Counted from the stretch's first letter, positions 34,601 through 43,712 are shown. The stretch is 64,000 bases of DNA from DATFKA01 sp035268885 (GCA_035268885.1 DATFKA010000107.1:1-64000); one strand, 5' to 3'. Made by a program: numbers and translations. The notes: generated by a model from the letters alone, not told the origin.

Positions 34601-36325
34601 GGCCCTGGCCACACCGGATAGTTCCAGCGGTGTCAAGTCAAATTTCAGGTAGACCTCTGACAGGTTTATAGTACGACTGGTGGGGTTGCTGGAACTGCTG
34701 GGTGCTTCATGATCATCGGTTGCGAGGATTTGCACCACGTTCTGATCGTAAGGCGAGGGGATGGGCGCTGGACCTGCTTCCGGTAGTGGTTTGTTAAAAT
34801 AATCCAGTTGAGCGAGGTACATGTTTTGGGGGTAAATACAGTCCTGATCCAGATTCTCAATCCAAAAGTCATTCATTTTCCGGTCGGGTTTGCCGGTCTG
34901 AGCACCTACGAAGATATTACCAGTACTAAGGTTAGGATCGGTGTATCTCGAGGGGATATTTACATCCGCATCCACATTCCAATATGTTTCATCAGATGGA
35001 TTTAATGCGCCCGTAATGGTATTTCCTACCCCCGAGTGGGCCTCGGTATACAGGTTATACCGCCCCCCTTGTGAGTGGCGATTGTAGGAAAAATAGTGCC
35101 CTTTCATTCGGGAGATGACCGAGTTGGTGGGGTTACCCAGTATATCGATATAATGCCACCACCAACCGGTAAACTCTACATCATGGATCAGTACGTGATT
35201 AACGTCAGCTATGCCAATCCCCACGTGGCCGACCACGCCGAATGGCACCAGTGCCTGCGAACCACTATAGATATCGGGTCTGCCAACATATTGATCCAGC
35301 TTAATATTGAGTACAGAAACGCGCGAGGTGTTATTTCCCGTAAGGGTGATACAGTGGTCGGCATTTTTGATATACACATTACGCACCCAGCTATCCTGGA
35401 CTTGTTCATAACGGATGGCATCGGCCCCCCTGAATTCCCAGTGGTTACCTTTCATCTGCTCCCGGAATTCAAATGACAAAGACTCCACGCCAATTTGAGA
35501 AGTATTACTGGCATCGATAAACGCTCCGGAGGCCGTAGGGTTACCCGGCCCGGGATATATTTCGGTTAGATAGAGCGGGAAATAGAGAATCGTCTCATAC
35601 ATATCCTCACCCCGTAGCACCACATTGGCGCGGGTTATCTCAATTTTTTGTTTGATTCTAAAGGTGCCTTTGGGTACAAAGACAGCCTGATTATCTGGGC
35701 AGGCGGCAATGGCATCAATAAAAGCCTGCGAGTCGTCAATACCATCATTGGGTATCGCTCCGAAGTTGGTCACATCGACGCCAACCGGCCAGTCTGGGAT
35801 GGACACATCCCCGCTCATATAGCCTACATCACTGAAATCGCGCAATTCACTGTTTTGTGGGTCCCACAATTCGCCGTTCTCGCCCCAAAGCTCAGAGGTC
35901 TCCCTGCAGTTATTCGCAATGGCCAGGGCTTGATTTTCCACCAGCTCTGCGTCGATATCTGCTTGTGTAAGTACATAATCGGCCGTAAAGGTCCAGGTTT
36001 CGTTAGGATCCAGGCTTTGATCACCATTGGCATCGCCTCCAGTAAAGATAATGGGGACTACGGGATTGGGGGCTTCTAACAGCGGATCACTAATGTTTAC
36101 TTCCGTAAGGGGCGTCTCGCCCGTGTTAGTTACCGTAAAAGTGTAGGTGATGGTCTCTCCTACATCACCACAGTCGTTATTATTACCATCATTTAGTACA
36201 CCCGTTTTTACAATGGCAATAGGATCAGCCGCTGAAGAGAATAGAGGAAGCAATAATAGCAGACTAAGTGGCAGAAATGAGGTGTATAAATAGCGATTCT
36301 TCTTAGGTCGATTGATGATGGCCAT
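31670..36325 (-). CDS. Giant secreted beta-helix protein with DUF11, CBM96-like, FN3 and dockerin-like domains
   Basis: A 1551-residue mosaic. A signal peptide covers about 1-32 (LSLLLLLPLFSSAADP). Then come a DUF11-type repeat (35-135, TITYTFTVTNTGETPLTEVN), a pectate-lyase-3-like right-handed beta-helix (175-530, starting VTNFGAIPNDGIDDSQAF), a DNRLRE/CBM96-like module (540-690, VYLKFDLTPLELSGVARARL), two fibronectin type III domains (about 695-890), a further beta-sandwich (895-1060) and an Ig-like segment with ATVLVLDENGNPVANANVTA. The end, VSDLNMDGEVSTFDREVLFNN, resembles half a dockerin repeat and is a common C-terminal ending in this group. Probably an extracellular polysaccharide lyase or hydrolase; the substrate is unknown. 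The downstream edge abuts the reductase pseudogene. Confidence 0.8.
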   Translation of the reverse strand: MAIINRPKKNRYLYTSFLPLSLLLLLPLFSSAADPIAIVKTGVLNDGNNNDCGDVGETITYTFTVTNTGETPLTEVNISDPLLEAPNPVVPIIFTGGDANGDQSLDPNETWTFTADYVLTQADIDAELVENQALAIANNCRETSELWGENGELWDPQNSELRDFSDVGYMSGDVSIPDWPVGVDVTNFGAIPNDGIDDSQAFIDAIAACPDNQAVFVPKGTFRIKQKIEITRANVVLRGEDMYETILYFPLYLTEIYPGPGNPTASGAFIDASNTSQIGVESLSFEFREQMKGNHWEFRGADAIRYEQVQDSWVRNVYIKNADHCITLTGNNTSRVSVLNIKLDQYVGRPDIYSGSQALVPFGVVGHVGIGIADVNHVLIHDVEFTGWWWHYIDILGNPTNSVISRMKGHYFSYNRHSQGGRYNLYTEAHSGVGNTITGALNPSDETYWNVDADVNIPSRYTDPNLSTGNIFVGAQTGKPDRKMNDFWIENLDQDCIYPQNMYLAQLDYFNKPLPEAGPAPIPSPYDQNVVQILATDDHEAPSSSSNPTSRTINLSEVYLKFDLTPLELSGVARARLKIRTEKVLNTPITIAAYSLEDDSWTQETLTLSNQPTDGPELASLDITEESRDQWYEFDVTDFVRDQWQGDQTVSIHLLKTAGSGTNSNMYTRDFGSGPRLIIEQSQVLPTPIAPTGLQTTSQEGYIGLDWDQHPDSANITYSIYRREEGNPYSGYPIATGLTESQFNDVDYFEENKESSDVPADRTFYYVVVAVNKAFVESAPSAEQTGSSLDATPPTPPQRLAAKPGNQRIELSWRDARTVDFASYSVFRTETPGSYDFSMPLASGLTDNSYVDTDVTNGITYYYVVTEIDQSGNESQPSAENSATPSANIVALYDFNGSSSTSNITHPYTTASDLSSGSGLSTQYETRAAGERGNPIPSLTWSRQNTNNGTILDNDYLSFTVTVDAGMLNFQRLHVDSRSANFYLFSSQTGFTDINDAITQESSSGEEFTRHIISLSSMAPASSPTSIEFRLYFASTVNFGQTYVDNIILYAETTGLPPVSPGAQVNAVTKPQDQLALPTRRRTLIREINTRATSSEKTDPEKYCQPVPASTPPEFISWMGSQPNRQRLSKTIKNPSTRPQTSGSPQLLAFQSASVSDLSGTAIDNDLPTIIQLCSATSGSSVHVGNITLQLIPQGPNLYQGQATVLVLDENGNPVANANVTASFSGSLNETQSLTTNANGEVVFESTASKNGRCFDFSFCVSDISHASFSYDSNLNEVTCRGMGMAAENSLSIDAYVYLEGATLLSSGSAQDHAVPMHTSLNDARILPGQYFETPATYSTPDQPYQAAPWNYCGKEGSLYDSGGNLATADAGYPTTVVDWVLLSLRAEVNDAISPTCQTAALLHEDGRIEVVGGFNYCEVDPTQSYYLVVEHRNHLIVMSPQPLSIVDGVISYDFRSNQSYLNDPYGGGSYVGQKEFSPGLFGMYAGNGDQMAQSSSDTDINASDFLHWLNTGSLIRTYHVSDLNMDGEVSTFDREVLFNNVPKVTSVPRE

Positions 36326-36906
36326 TTTTTTCAGTTTTTGTCGTCCCTTCTGTCATGAAATCACCCCAGATGTTCAACACCTGAAAGTTATTTTAGAAGT
36401 TCCTTCCGGAGAAAAGATCTAAAAGAATGTTGTACAGACATTAAACCAGGGCTTATTATGCTAATCCCATAAATCACTACAACACCTGTGTAAATTTATC
36501 GAAAAAATATATTATATAAAACCTGCCGATATGTTTTTAATAAAGAAGTTGCTTAAAAACACCCCGCTGGGCTGTCAAAAATCTATATTTTTCGCACAAG
36601 CGGGAATCATTAAACAGCTTCAAAGAAAGCGAACTTGTCCATTAAAAGTACAGGCAAGCAAATATTCAAAGGATTGGTTCTTCTTGGGTTTTTTTGGGTA
36701 AAAAGTGGTCTTGCCAGGTATTTTTGATATATTTATGAAGAATACCGAACGTGTCGGTAGCTCCAGATAGGATACGAAGATTAATACTTTAGATGATTCC
36801 GAATGCCTGGATAATTGACCTAATAATCAGATATTACTGTACTTGATGCGATAGATGGTTAGCTTATCATTTAAGGCACACGGATGTTGAGTTATTGGGG
36901 CTAATA
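36326..36906. other. Intergenic region between divergent secreted-protein genes
   Basis: About 580 AT-rich bases without a convincing reading frame. It contains the left end of the element at 36545-38217. I see no strong TAnnTTTG promoter for either neighbour. Confidence 0.5.
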
Positions 36907-38217
36907 ATGAAAAAATACAAAGGCGAAATGAAAAAAATAATTCTGGCAACACTAATGATCGGGCTAAGTCTGCCCTTGTTAAAGGCTCAGGATGGTCGAG
37001 TATTGACCTGGAGTGTCGGCGAGTTAAACTTCGACTGCAGTGAGGGATCTCAGGTTTGTTATCCGGTACAGGTATCTATTGATGACGACACACGCTCTCC
37101 ACAGTTGTCCACCAGTACCATTCGTTTTTTCTACGACGCAGGTTTTTTGGAGAATTTGTCCGTTGAGAATATTGCGAACAACTATACCGTAACGGGGCTG
37201 TCGGAAAGCAATAATGCTTTTGGCGTTAATATGGGATTTGCCGGCGGAGGAAATGTTCTTGTCCAGTTCAATATCAATGCCAATCAGTCAAATGTACTGG
37301 ATATCTCAACTACTCCTACTCAGGTGTTTGATGCTTGTTTTTCTACGGCGGCCAGTGTAACTTATCCCATGTGTTCCTCCTTAGTTTTTGATAATAATCA
37401 CTGCGGATGGGGCAACGGGGCATCTCAAGACTTTAGTTATAATATCAATAGCTCCGGAATGGTCGGAACTTATTTTTTGGATGAAAATAGTTCCTTTGCT
37501 TACGATGCCGACGATGAAATAGAGAATTTTCTCTGGGAGCCCAATCCATCTTTTGATTGTCTGTTAGACGACCCGACCAGTGATGCAGTTGGGGCGACCA
37601 CCTCCCTGGCTTGTGTCGAAAATGCTTGTAATGCTGCGCTTGCACTGGTGAAAACGGCAGAAAGTTCTACTAATGTCCAGGCGGGAGATGTCTTGCTTTA
37701 CACTTATACGGTAACGAATACCGGAACCGCGGCCCTGAATAACGTATCCATAACGGAATTAGTGGGCAGCTTTTCGGGTACAGGAATTCTACCCGTACCT
37801 GGTTCTGAAACAATACGCTCCAATACTAGTGGGGGCTCATCCGATGCCGCTATTGACGGTATAATTGATGTTTTGGGGACTGGAGATGTTGCCGAATTCA
37901 CAGCGGAATACATCCTTACGGAAGCGGATATCGCAGCCGGTCTGATCAATAACCAGGCCTCTGCGAGCGGCACTCCCACGGGAGCGGAGCCGGTCAGTGA
38001 TCTATCGGACGATGATAGTATTCAGGAAAATGATCCAACCCAAACGGTTTTGGTCACACAGGTGGCAGATGTGCCAGTCATGAGTTATTCCCGCTTATTA
38101 TTAGTCGGTTTACTGCTGATGGGATTAAGTATATTCATTTTCGTAAGAACAAAAGCAGTTTTATCTTGACTTCCAAGCCGTTACCAATCTTCTCATCAGA
38201 AATTCTTAAACAACTTC
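36545..38217. mobile_element. Cassette bounded by terminal sequences of a MITE-like family, carrying the DUF11 gene
   Basis: The left end, GAAGTTGCTTAAAAACACCC and on through CGCTGGG (36545-36571), matches the left end of the 90-bp element at 61606. The right end (38189-38217), ending AATTCTTAAACAACTTC, matches that element's right end at about 26 of 29 bases by eye. The two ends are inverted repeats of each other over 15 bases (GAAGTTGyTTAArAA). Inside is one gene, the DUF11 surface protein, and no transposase. It may be a non-autonomous mobile cassette, or a small element split by insertion of the gene. I see no clear target-site duplication. Confidence 0.5.
36907..38169 (+). CDS. DUF11-domain surface protein with C-terminal membrane anchor
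   Basis: About 420 residues; the start could be the ATG at 36907 or 36928 (MKKIILATLMIGLSLPLLKAQ, a clean signal peptide). Residues about 30-210 are a beta-rich domain (VCYPVQVSIDDDTRSPQL). About 235-390 are a DUF11-type repeat (ALALVKTAESSTNVQAGDVL, TYTVTNTGTAALNNVSI, AEYILTEADIAAGLINNQAS) similar to the one opening the 1551-residue neighbour. The end is a membrane helix with flanking PVMSYSRLLLVGLLLMGLS and a basic tail, reminiscent of IPTL-CTERM-type anchors. Probably displayed at the cell surface. The gene lies within the mobile-element ends at 36545-38217. Confidence 0.75.
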   Translation: MKKYKGEMKKIILATLMIGLSLPLLKAQDGRVLTWSVGELNFDCSEGSQVCYPVQVSIDDDTRSPQLSTSTIRFFYDAGFLENLSVENIANNYTVTGLSESNNAFGVNMGFAGGGNVLVQFNINANQSNVLDISTTPTQVFDACFSTAASVTYPMCSSLVFDNNHCGWGNGASQDFSYNINSSGMVGTYFLDENSSFAYDADDEIENFLWEPNPSFDCLLDDPTSDAVGATTSLACVENACNAALALVKTAESSTNVQAGDVLLYTYTVTNTGTAALNNVSITELVGSFSGTGILPVPGSETIRSNTSGGSSDAAIDGIIDVLGTGDVAEFTAEYILTEADIAAGLINNQASASGTPTGAEPVSDLSDDDSIQENDPTQTVLVTQVADVPVMSYSRLLLVGLLLMGLSIFIFVRTKAVLS

Positions 38218-38257
38218 GATAGTATTATCCCAAAAGAAAAATTCCCGAATACTGACT

Positions 38258-39895
38258 TTACTGCTTGATAATTCTGCTGATAAAGTTATTGTTTTCGGAT
38301 TGAATAAGTAGTAAAAAAAATCCATCCGGTAAGCTACTTAAGTCAAGGGTAGGGCGCAGAGTACCGTAAAACCATTGTTTGCCCTGCAAATCTGTTATGC
38401 TTACTTTTGCAGAGCCGGAGGCGGGCAAGTCGCCAGAAAATTGTAAGGTATTACGGAAAGGGTTTGGACTTAGGTTTATACCAGCGCTCGATAAGGGGCT
38501 TAGTGTAGCAGTACTGGTACTCATAAATTCGTAGGCGCCGATATCCAGGAGGTTCATAGTAGTCCGAGGCTGCTGGTCTTGATGGGGCTGGTAGGCCCAG
38601 TCGAGGCTATACGCAGCGCTGATCTCAGAGTGTAGATCCGTGCCGGCATCGATCGCCATACTGCCCGCCGCCAGCGAGAAATCATTAGCGCTCGGATTCT
38701 GGAATCCGGGCGCTTCGGTTTGAACAGAAGTCCCATCATCATTAATGGTACCGAAAAAATTTTCCGAATGCGAGTCGACCCAGCCTGGCTTTAGCAAGTT
38801 GTGGTAGATATCGGCCCTGCCACTGGATTCCAGTAGGGCCAGTCGGCTTCCGGCTGCGGTTACGTATAGTATATTGTTTCTGATGTCCGCTTCTTCCTCA
38901 TGGGTGCTTAATCGAAGCAGGGTGGTATTACCCGCCCGGATAGAATAGAGGGTATTGTTGTAGAAATACAGTTTTCCTTTACGGTAATTAGCGACATTGC
39001 CGGAATCTCCTCCGTAATGGATAACCTGATTATTACCGCCATCCTGTTCGAGTAAAATATTTCCGTACACAAAGGTCTTTCGATAATCAGGGTGGCTGTT
39101 CAGATCGGTGTTACTCGCGTCGACCAAATCGAGCAGACGGTTGCCGCCTGCTATCCAGTTGTATCGGACCACGAGCCCGGCGGAGCGGTCTTTAAGGTTG
39201 TTTCCCAGTGCCCCTGGTCTCAATGGCCCGAATCGGTTGTATTGGTAGATGATACCATTAGATTCCGTATAAGTGTTATGCTCGAAGAATCGTCCGTCAA
39301 TGCCGTTTCCATAGATGTAGTTTTTCTCTAACAAGAGGTCATTGGACTGCGAGGCCGAAAATATGCCATTACCGGAATCGTGGATTACACAATTCCGAAT
39401 GGTGAGATGGTCCGCTTTTTCGATGTGAATACTAGCTGCATTGTTAGAATAGGTACTGGTATTACCTCCATCGTCGATAAAACTGTAATTGGGATGGGCC
39501 GATCTGATTTCAAGGTTTTCGATGATGATATAGGAGGGGATCCCGTCGGCCGGAACGCTGGAGCCGCCCACCTTAATGATGGACCGCTCTTCGTTCCAAT
39601 AATTCAGTTGGGTTCTGGTGCTGGCCCCATCTCCCGAAATGATGGGACGCTCTCCGTTGGGCCCTAAGACACCGATGACGGAGAAGGGCTGCGCAGCGGT
39701 AGCCTGAACGTTAATAACCCATTTTTCGTAATAAGGCGTGTTTCGGTAATGGATATACACCCGATCACCGGGGTTCATGGATTCCCAGGGGACTTCACCG
39801 ATGTTGGTATATATCTGTCCGGGACCGACCTGATAATCTACGGCATAAGTACAAATCGAAGTAAATAATAGGGAGAACAAGAGGAGCGGTTTCAT
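38258..39895 (-). CDS. Type IX-secreted right-handed beta-helix protein
   Basis: 545 residues from the ATG at 39895 (signal peptide MKPLLLFSLLFTSICTYA). Most of the chain is a parallel beta-helix of the kind found in chondroitinase B-like and other polysaccharide-acting proteins (HIEKADHLTIRNCVIHDSGN, LLLEKNYIYGNGIDG, GLVVRYNWIAGGNRLLDLVD). The C terminus is a type A T9SS sorting domain: INLSPNPFRNTLQFSGDLPA to SLPDGFFLLLIQSENN. It is exported across the outer membrane and perhaps acts on a polysaccharide. It is on the same strand as the reductase and amidohydrolase genes, but upstream of the former lies its own gap of 146 bases. Confidence 0.82.
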   Translation of the reverse strand: MKPLLLFSLLFTSICTYAVDYQVGPGQIYTNIGEVPWESMNPGDRVYIHYRNTPYYEKWVINVQATAAQPFSVIGVLGPNGERPIISGDGASTRTQLNYWNEERSIIKVGGSSVPADGIPSYIIIENLEIRSAHPNYSFIDDGGNTSTYSNNAASIHIEKADHLTIRNCVIHDSGNGIFSASQSNDLLLEKNYIYGNGIDGRFFEHNTYTESNGIIYQYNRFGPLRPGALGNNLKDRSAGLVVRYNWIAGGNRLLDLVDASNTDLNSHPDYRKTFVYGNILLEQDGGNNQVIHYGGDSGNVANYRKGKLYFYNNTLYSIRAGNTTLLRLSTHEEEADIRNNILYVTAAGSRLALLESSGRADIYHNLLKPGWVDSHSENFFGTINDDGTSVQTEAPGFQNPSANDFSLAAGSMAIDAGTDLHSEISAAYSLDWAYQPHQDQQPRTTMNLLDIGAYEFMSTSTATLSPLSSAGINLSPNPFRNTLQFSGDLPASGSAKVSITDLQGKQWFYGTLRPTLDLSSLPDGFFLLLIQSENNNFISRIIKQ

Positions 39896-40041
39896 TTTAC
39901 AAAAATTTAAATATGAAGCCTTCTTCAAAAATACTTAAAGCTCACCGGAGGAACCTTGAGCAGCTTCAAATGAACAAATTAAAATGATGCAAATAAATGC
40001 GTGGATCTACGAGGTGTGCAAGGTACTGGGTGGGGTTATTA

Positions 40042-40995
40042 TTATTGAACGCACTTTTCTCTGGTTTCGTTTATCCGGGTAAAAATTTCTTTCGATAAGG
40101 GACCGGCCTTCCAGTCTTTTAGAGTGGCTTTCATTTGCGCTGGATTACTGGCACCAACGACTACAAAATCAGCCTCCTGAATGGAAAAGAGATACCGTTG
40201 GGCCAGGCTGGGTAAAGGCATGCCCAGGTCCCGGGATAATTGGTGTAGGGCTTTAGCGGCCATCTGATCAGCAGCACTCATCCATTCATTTGGTGCGGCC
40301 CTGGTCAATTCCTGGAATCGGCTACCCAGCAGACCAAAAAAAAGAGGGGAAGCGGCGTAGTACTGTAGTCCGCGCTTCCGCAAGGTCGGTATGGTGCCGT
40401 TGCTGAGCCCGGAAACATTCGCAGCGTTGAGTTGCAAAAAGCCAGAAACCATATCAAAGTTTTCTTTTATGGCGAAAGGGAGGAATTCCGGAGTCGGATT
40501 ACCACCAATACCTAGTTGGTCGGTCAGCCCCTCAGCTCTGAAATCTTGTAGTACGCTCATTATACGCTCCATTTCGGCGATGGGCACCAGTTGGGGTTCG
40601 TGTAGGAACAGCAAGTCGACTTTGGAAAGGCCCAGGTATTTCAGGTTTTGCTCCAGGGTGCGACGCAGGCCATCGGAGGAATAATCGGTATAGGCCGTAT
40701 GGGCATCGGCCGCTTCCAGCCGGCCAATTTTGGTGCTGATAAAAGGGGGGGCACCAGACCATTGTCGAAGGGCCTTACCCATCAACCGCTGGGCGTTTCC
40801 ATAGGAGGCGGCGGTGTCGATGCGGTCGATACCTTGTTCCAGGGCGTAGAGTAGGGTCTCAATTGAGAGCTCTTCCTGTACCGGTCCCCAGAGACCACCC
40901 AGCCCGGCGGTACCTAGTACTAGGCGACTGGTCTTTTGCTCCTCATCCGCATAATAGAAGTTTTTGGGCTCGTTGATGTAGGTAGGTTGCTGCAT
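40042..40995 (-). CDS. Aldo/keto reductase, aldose (L-fucose-like) dehydrogenase subgroup
   Basis: A 317-residue TIM-barrel oxidoreductase. The catalytic pattern is seen in GIDRIDTAASYGNAQRLMG (Asp, Tyr), FISTKIGRL (Lys) and DLLFLHEP (His). The overall form (LVLGTAGLGGLWG at the N terminus) fits the subgroup that includes D-threo-aldose 1-dehydrogenases, which oxidise L-fucose. The next gene downstream of the two-component system, 41066-41902, is an amidohydrolase of the fuconolactonase type, so the pair could convert L-fucose or a related sugar to the acid (inference). Part of this gene is duplicated as the pseudogene at 31400-31640. Confidence 0.8.
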   Translation of the reverse strand: MQQPTYINEPKNFYYADEEQKTSRLVLGTAGLGGLWGPVQEELSIETLLYALEQGIDRIDTAASYGNAQRLMGKALRQWSGAPPFISTKIGRLEAADAHTAYTDYSSDGLRRTLEQNLKYLGLSKVDLLFLHEPQLVPIAEMERIMSVLQDFRAEGLTDQLGIGGNPTPEFLPFAIKENFDMVSGFLQLNAANVSGLSNGTIPTLRKRGLQYYAASPLFFGLLGSRFQELTRAAPNEWMSAADQMAAKALHQLSRDLGMPLPSLAQRYLFSIQEADFVVVGASNPAQMKATLKDWKAGPLSKEIFTRINETREKCVQ

Positions 40996-41065
40996 GTAAG
41001 TTAAAAGATTAAAGTGAGTTTTGGCAAGTCTGGCTTAATCAGCTATCCTAAAGATAAAATAACCC

Positions 41066-41902
41066 TTACACTTTGCCCAGGCCATAAAATTCGATGGCAT
41101 TTAGTGCCCATACTTTTTTGCGTTCCGATTCTGGAAAGGGCTCGAGGTATTTTTCTATTATTTCTTTAACTTGGGGATAGCGGCCGGCCACCAGGCAGAC
41201 CGGCCAGTCGGAACCAAATACCAGTCGATCCGTACCGAAAACTTCAAATACCAGGTCCAGATAGGGCAGGAAATTTTCGTATTGCCAATTTTTCCAGTCG
41301 GCTTCCGTGATCATTCCAGAAAGCTTACAATACACATTGGGGGATGCGGCGATGGTCCGCATCAGATTGGCCCAGCCCGAAAAATCACCTTCTTTGATAT
41401 AAGGCTTAGCCAGATGATCAATGATAAAGGCCTGGTTGGGAAATAGTCGCACAAAATCCAGTACGGCGTCTAGCTGATGGGGGTAGACCAGTATATCATA
41501 GGTGAAAGAATAAGCTGCCAGGTGTCGGATACCGTTTCGGAAATCTTCCCGTAATAAAAAGCGGGGATCGGGTTCAGCCTGAACGATGTGACGAAAGCCC
41601 TTTACTTCTGGCATTTTTGCGTAAGCTTCCAAACGCCGAGGAAGTTCCGGACTGCAAAAATCCGTCCAGCCTACCACCCCTTTAATGAAGTCGTATTCCC
41701 GGGCGAGTTGAACCAAAAAAGCAGTCTCTTGCTCCGATTGATCGGCCTGAACCGCCACGCATCCATCAATACCTTGTTCTTCGTAAATAGCGGCTAAGGC
41801 CGGGGGCAGAAAATCCTTTTGTAGTACCTGCATTTGATCATTAATCCAGTCGTGTTGTTCCGGATCGTACTGCCAGAAGTGTTGATGCGCGTCGATAATC
41901 AT
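41066..41902 (-). CDS. Amidohydrolase family protein, probable sugar lactonase (L-fuconolactonase-like)
   Basis: A 278-residue metal-dependent hydrolase of the COG3618 type. Metal ligands are apparent in MIIDAHQHFWQYDPEQHDWI (HxH), in FIIDHLAKPYI and in LVFGSDWPVC. Homologues open L-fuconolactone or similar lactones made by sugar dehydrogenases. It is 70 bases upstream of the aldose-dehydrogenase-like gene and 18 bases after the response regulator gene on the same strand, so a joint transcript is likely. The substrate is inferred from the neighbour. Confidence 0.82.
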   Translation of the reverse strand: MIIDAHQHFWQYDPEQHDWINDQMQVLQKDFLPPALAAIYEEQGIDGCVAVQADQSEQETAFLVQLAREYDFIKGVVGWTDFCSPELPRRLEAYAKMPEVKGFRHIVQAEPDPRFLLREDFRNGIRHLAAYSFTYDILVYPHQLDAVLDFVRLFPNQAFIIDHLAKPYIKEGDFSGWANLMRTIAASPNVYCKLSGMITEADWKNWQYENFLPYLDLVFEVFGTDRLVFGSDWPVCLVAGRYPQVKEIIEKYLEPFPESERKKVWALNAIEFYGLGKV

Positions 41903-41920
41903 AGGGTAGGTGGTATTGGT

Positions 41921-42604
41921 CTATCTTACAAATTTATAACCCACTCCCCGAACCGACAGGAAAAACTGCGGATTTTTTGGGTCCTCCTCAAAATATTTGC
42001 GAAAAGAGAGAATAAAGTTGTCGATAGTACGTGTAGAAGGATACACATCGTAACCCCAGACTGATTGCAAAATTTGCTGGCGCGAGACCACCTCGTTACG
42101 GCGATCGATCAACAACTTAAGCAGCATGGCTTCTTTTTTAGTCAGGGTGAAAGTACCTGGATTCCCCTGCGCTTCGTAGGTGATAAAATTCACCTGGTTG
42201 TTCCCGAATTCGTAGGTTTCTAAATTGCTTTCATCCCCTTTTGCAGTTCGCTTTATAAGATTGTGGACCCTTAACAATAACTCTTCGAGTACGAAGGGTT
42301 TGGTCAGGTAATCATCTCCACCTTTTTTCAGCCCGGTGATTCGGTCCCCCGAAGCGTCCTTGGCAGTCAGGAAGATAACGGGCACTTCCATATTGGTCAG
42401 GCGGATTTGCTCACATATTTGGAAACCGTCAACTTCGGGGAGCATGACATCCAATATGATGAGATCAAAATGTTGATCTTTAAAATACTTTAACGCGTCT
42501 TTGCCATTATCCGTGGCCACCACTTCAAACTCTTCCATCTCCAGGTTAAGCTTGACAACATTACGGATGTTTTCCTCATCTTCTACTAAAAGAATTCGTT
42601 TCAT
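41921..42604 (-). CDS. OmpR-family response regulator
   Basis: A 227-residue regulator: receiver (1-120) with phospho-acceptor D52 (LIILDVMLPEVDGFQI), acidic pair E8-D9-E10 and Lys in YLTKPF, then a winged-helix DNA-binding domain (about 130-227, TKKEAMLLKLLIDRRNEVVSRQQIL ... SVRGVGYKF in part). It is the partner of the kinase gene ending 33 bases upstream, and 18 bases before the amidohydrolase gene. Confidence 0.96.
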   Translation of the reverse strand: MKRILLVEDEENIRNVVKLNLEMEEFEVVATDNGKDALKYFKDQHFDLIILDVMLPEVDGFQICEQIRLTNMEVPVIFLTAKDASGDRITGLKKGGDDYLTKPFVLEELLLRVHNLIKRTAKGDESNLETYEFGNNQVNFITYEAQGNPGTFTLTKKEAMLLKLLIDRRNEVVSRQQILQSVWGYDVYPSTRTIDNFILSFRKYFEEDPKNPQFFLSVRGVGYKFVR

Positions 42605-42637
42605 TTGGTCTTTTTTTGGAATATATTGTCGAGATAC

Positions 42638-43690
42638 TTAGGAGGCCACGGAGTCGGTTTCTACGGTGGTATCATTACTCATGACCTTACTGGTTGCGGG
42701 CAGGGTAATGATGAATACCGTGCCTTTAGGATCATTATTTTTAATACGAATAGTACCGTTGTGGGCCTCCACGATCTGTTTGACAATATATAAACCCAAT
42801 CCGGTCCCTTTTGTTCTGCGCGTATCCTCGTTGCCGACCCGGTAAAATTTTTCAAAGACCTGTTTTTTATCCTTGTCACTGATCCCAATGCCCTCGTCGG
42901 CTATTTCCAGTAGAATATTATCTTTTACCGTTTTTAGTCGGGTAGTGATCCGGGGCGCACCACTACTGTATTTGATAGCATTTTCATACAAGTTTAAGAT
43001 AACGGAAGAAATACCCATCCGGTCCCCCATCAGGAAGGGGATATTCTCTCCAACTACCGTTTTCATCCGGGCCTTATTACTCTTGGCCAGGATAATATCC
43101 TGCAATTCTTCGATCAGGGCAGGCAGGTTCACCATCTCCCGGTTGGGTTGGTAGGCCGACTCCAGGCGGGCTGATAACAGCAGGTTATTCACCAGCTGAT
43201 GTAAGCGTTCCACTTCTACCAGACCATTATCTACCAACAGCTTTGTTTGTTCCGGTTTAAGCTGTCGTTTGCGGATGGTATCCATCACCAGTCGGATAGA
43301 GGCAATGGGGGATTTCAATTCGTGGGTAATGGAGAGCAGGAAATTTCGCCTTTGCTCCGCCGAGCGAATCTCTTTATTATAACCATTGTGAATTAACCAA
43401 AGGCCCACTGCGAGGATGGCAACAAAAACAATGACCTCGCCGGTAATCATACGCTCCTGCTGCTGATAGGCCCGTTTTAGCTCGAGGTAATCCGGGTCGG
43501 CCTCGATTTGAGCGGGCTGACTGATTTCTCCCCGCGCAATCTTGACCAGTACCATTTGTTCCCTTTTGGCAACGAAGGCATCCTGATTCTTAGTGAAGAG
43601 CAATACGGACCACCAGCCAAAGGCCAACATCATGTAGGCGATGACCCCGTAGGAGAGAATGCGGAGTTGTAGGTATTGACGGTTCTTCAT
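42638..43690 (-). CDS. Two-membrane-helix sensor histidine kinase
   Basis: A 350-residue kinase. Transmembrane helices lie near 12-32 and 83-101 with a small periplasmic loop (about 50 residues). HisKA has the phospho-acceptor in LLSITHELKSPIASIRLVMD; the ATPase domain has N box LYENAIKYSS, G1 DEGIGISD and G2 GTGLGLYIVK. The short loop suggests membrane or intramembrane sensing. It pairs with the regulator at 41921-42604. Confidence 0.95.
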   Translation of the reverse strand: MKNRQYLQLRILSYGVIAYMMLAFGWWSVLLFTKNQDAFVAKREQMVLVKIARGEISQPAQIEADPDYLELKRAYQQQERMITGEVIVFVAILAVGLWLIHNGYNKEIRSAEQRRNFLLSITHELKSPIASIRLVMDTIRKRQLKPEQTKLLVDNGLVEVERLHQLVNNLLLSARLESAYQPNREMVNLPALIEELQDIILAKSNKARMKTVVGENIPFLMGDRMGISSVILNLYENAIKYSSGAPRITTRLKTVKDNILLEIADEGIGISDKDKKQVFEKFYRVGNEDTRRTKGTGLGLYIVKQIVEAHNGTIRIKNNDPKGTVFIITLPATSKVMSNDTTVETDSVAS

Positions 43691-43712
43691 GTGTTTTGTG
43701 GTTCACTGTTGA

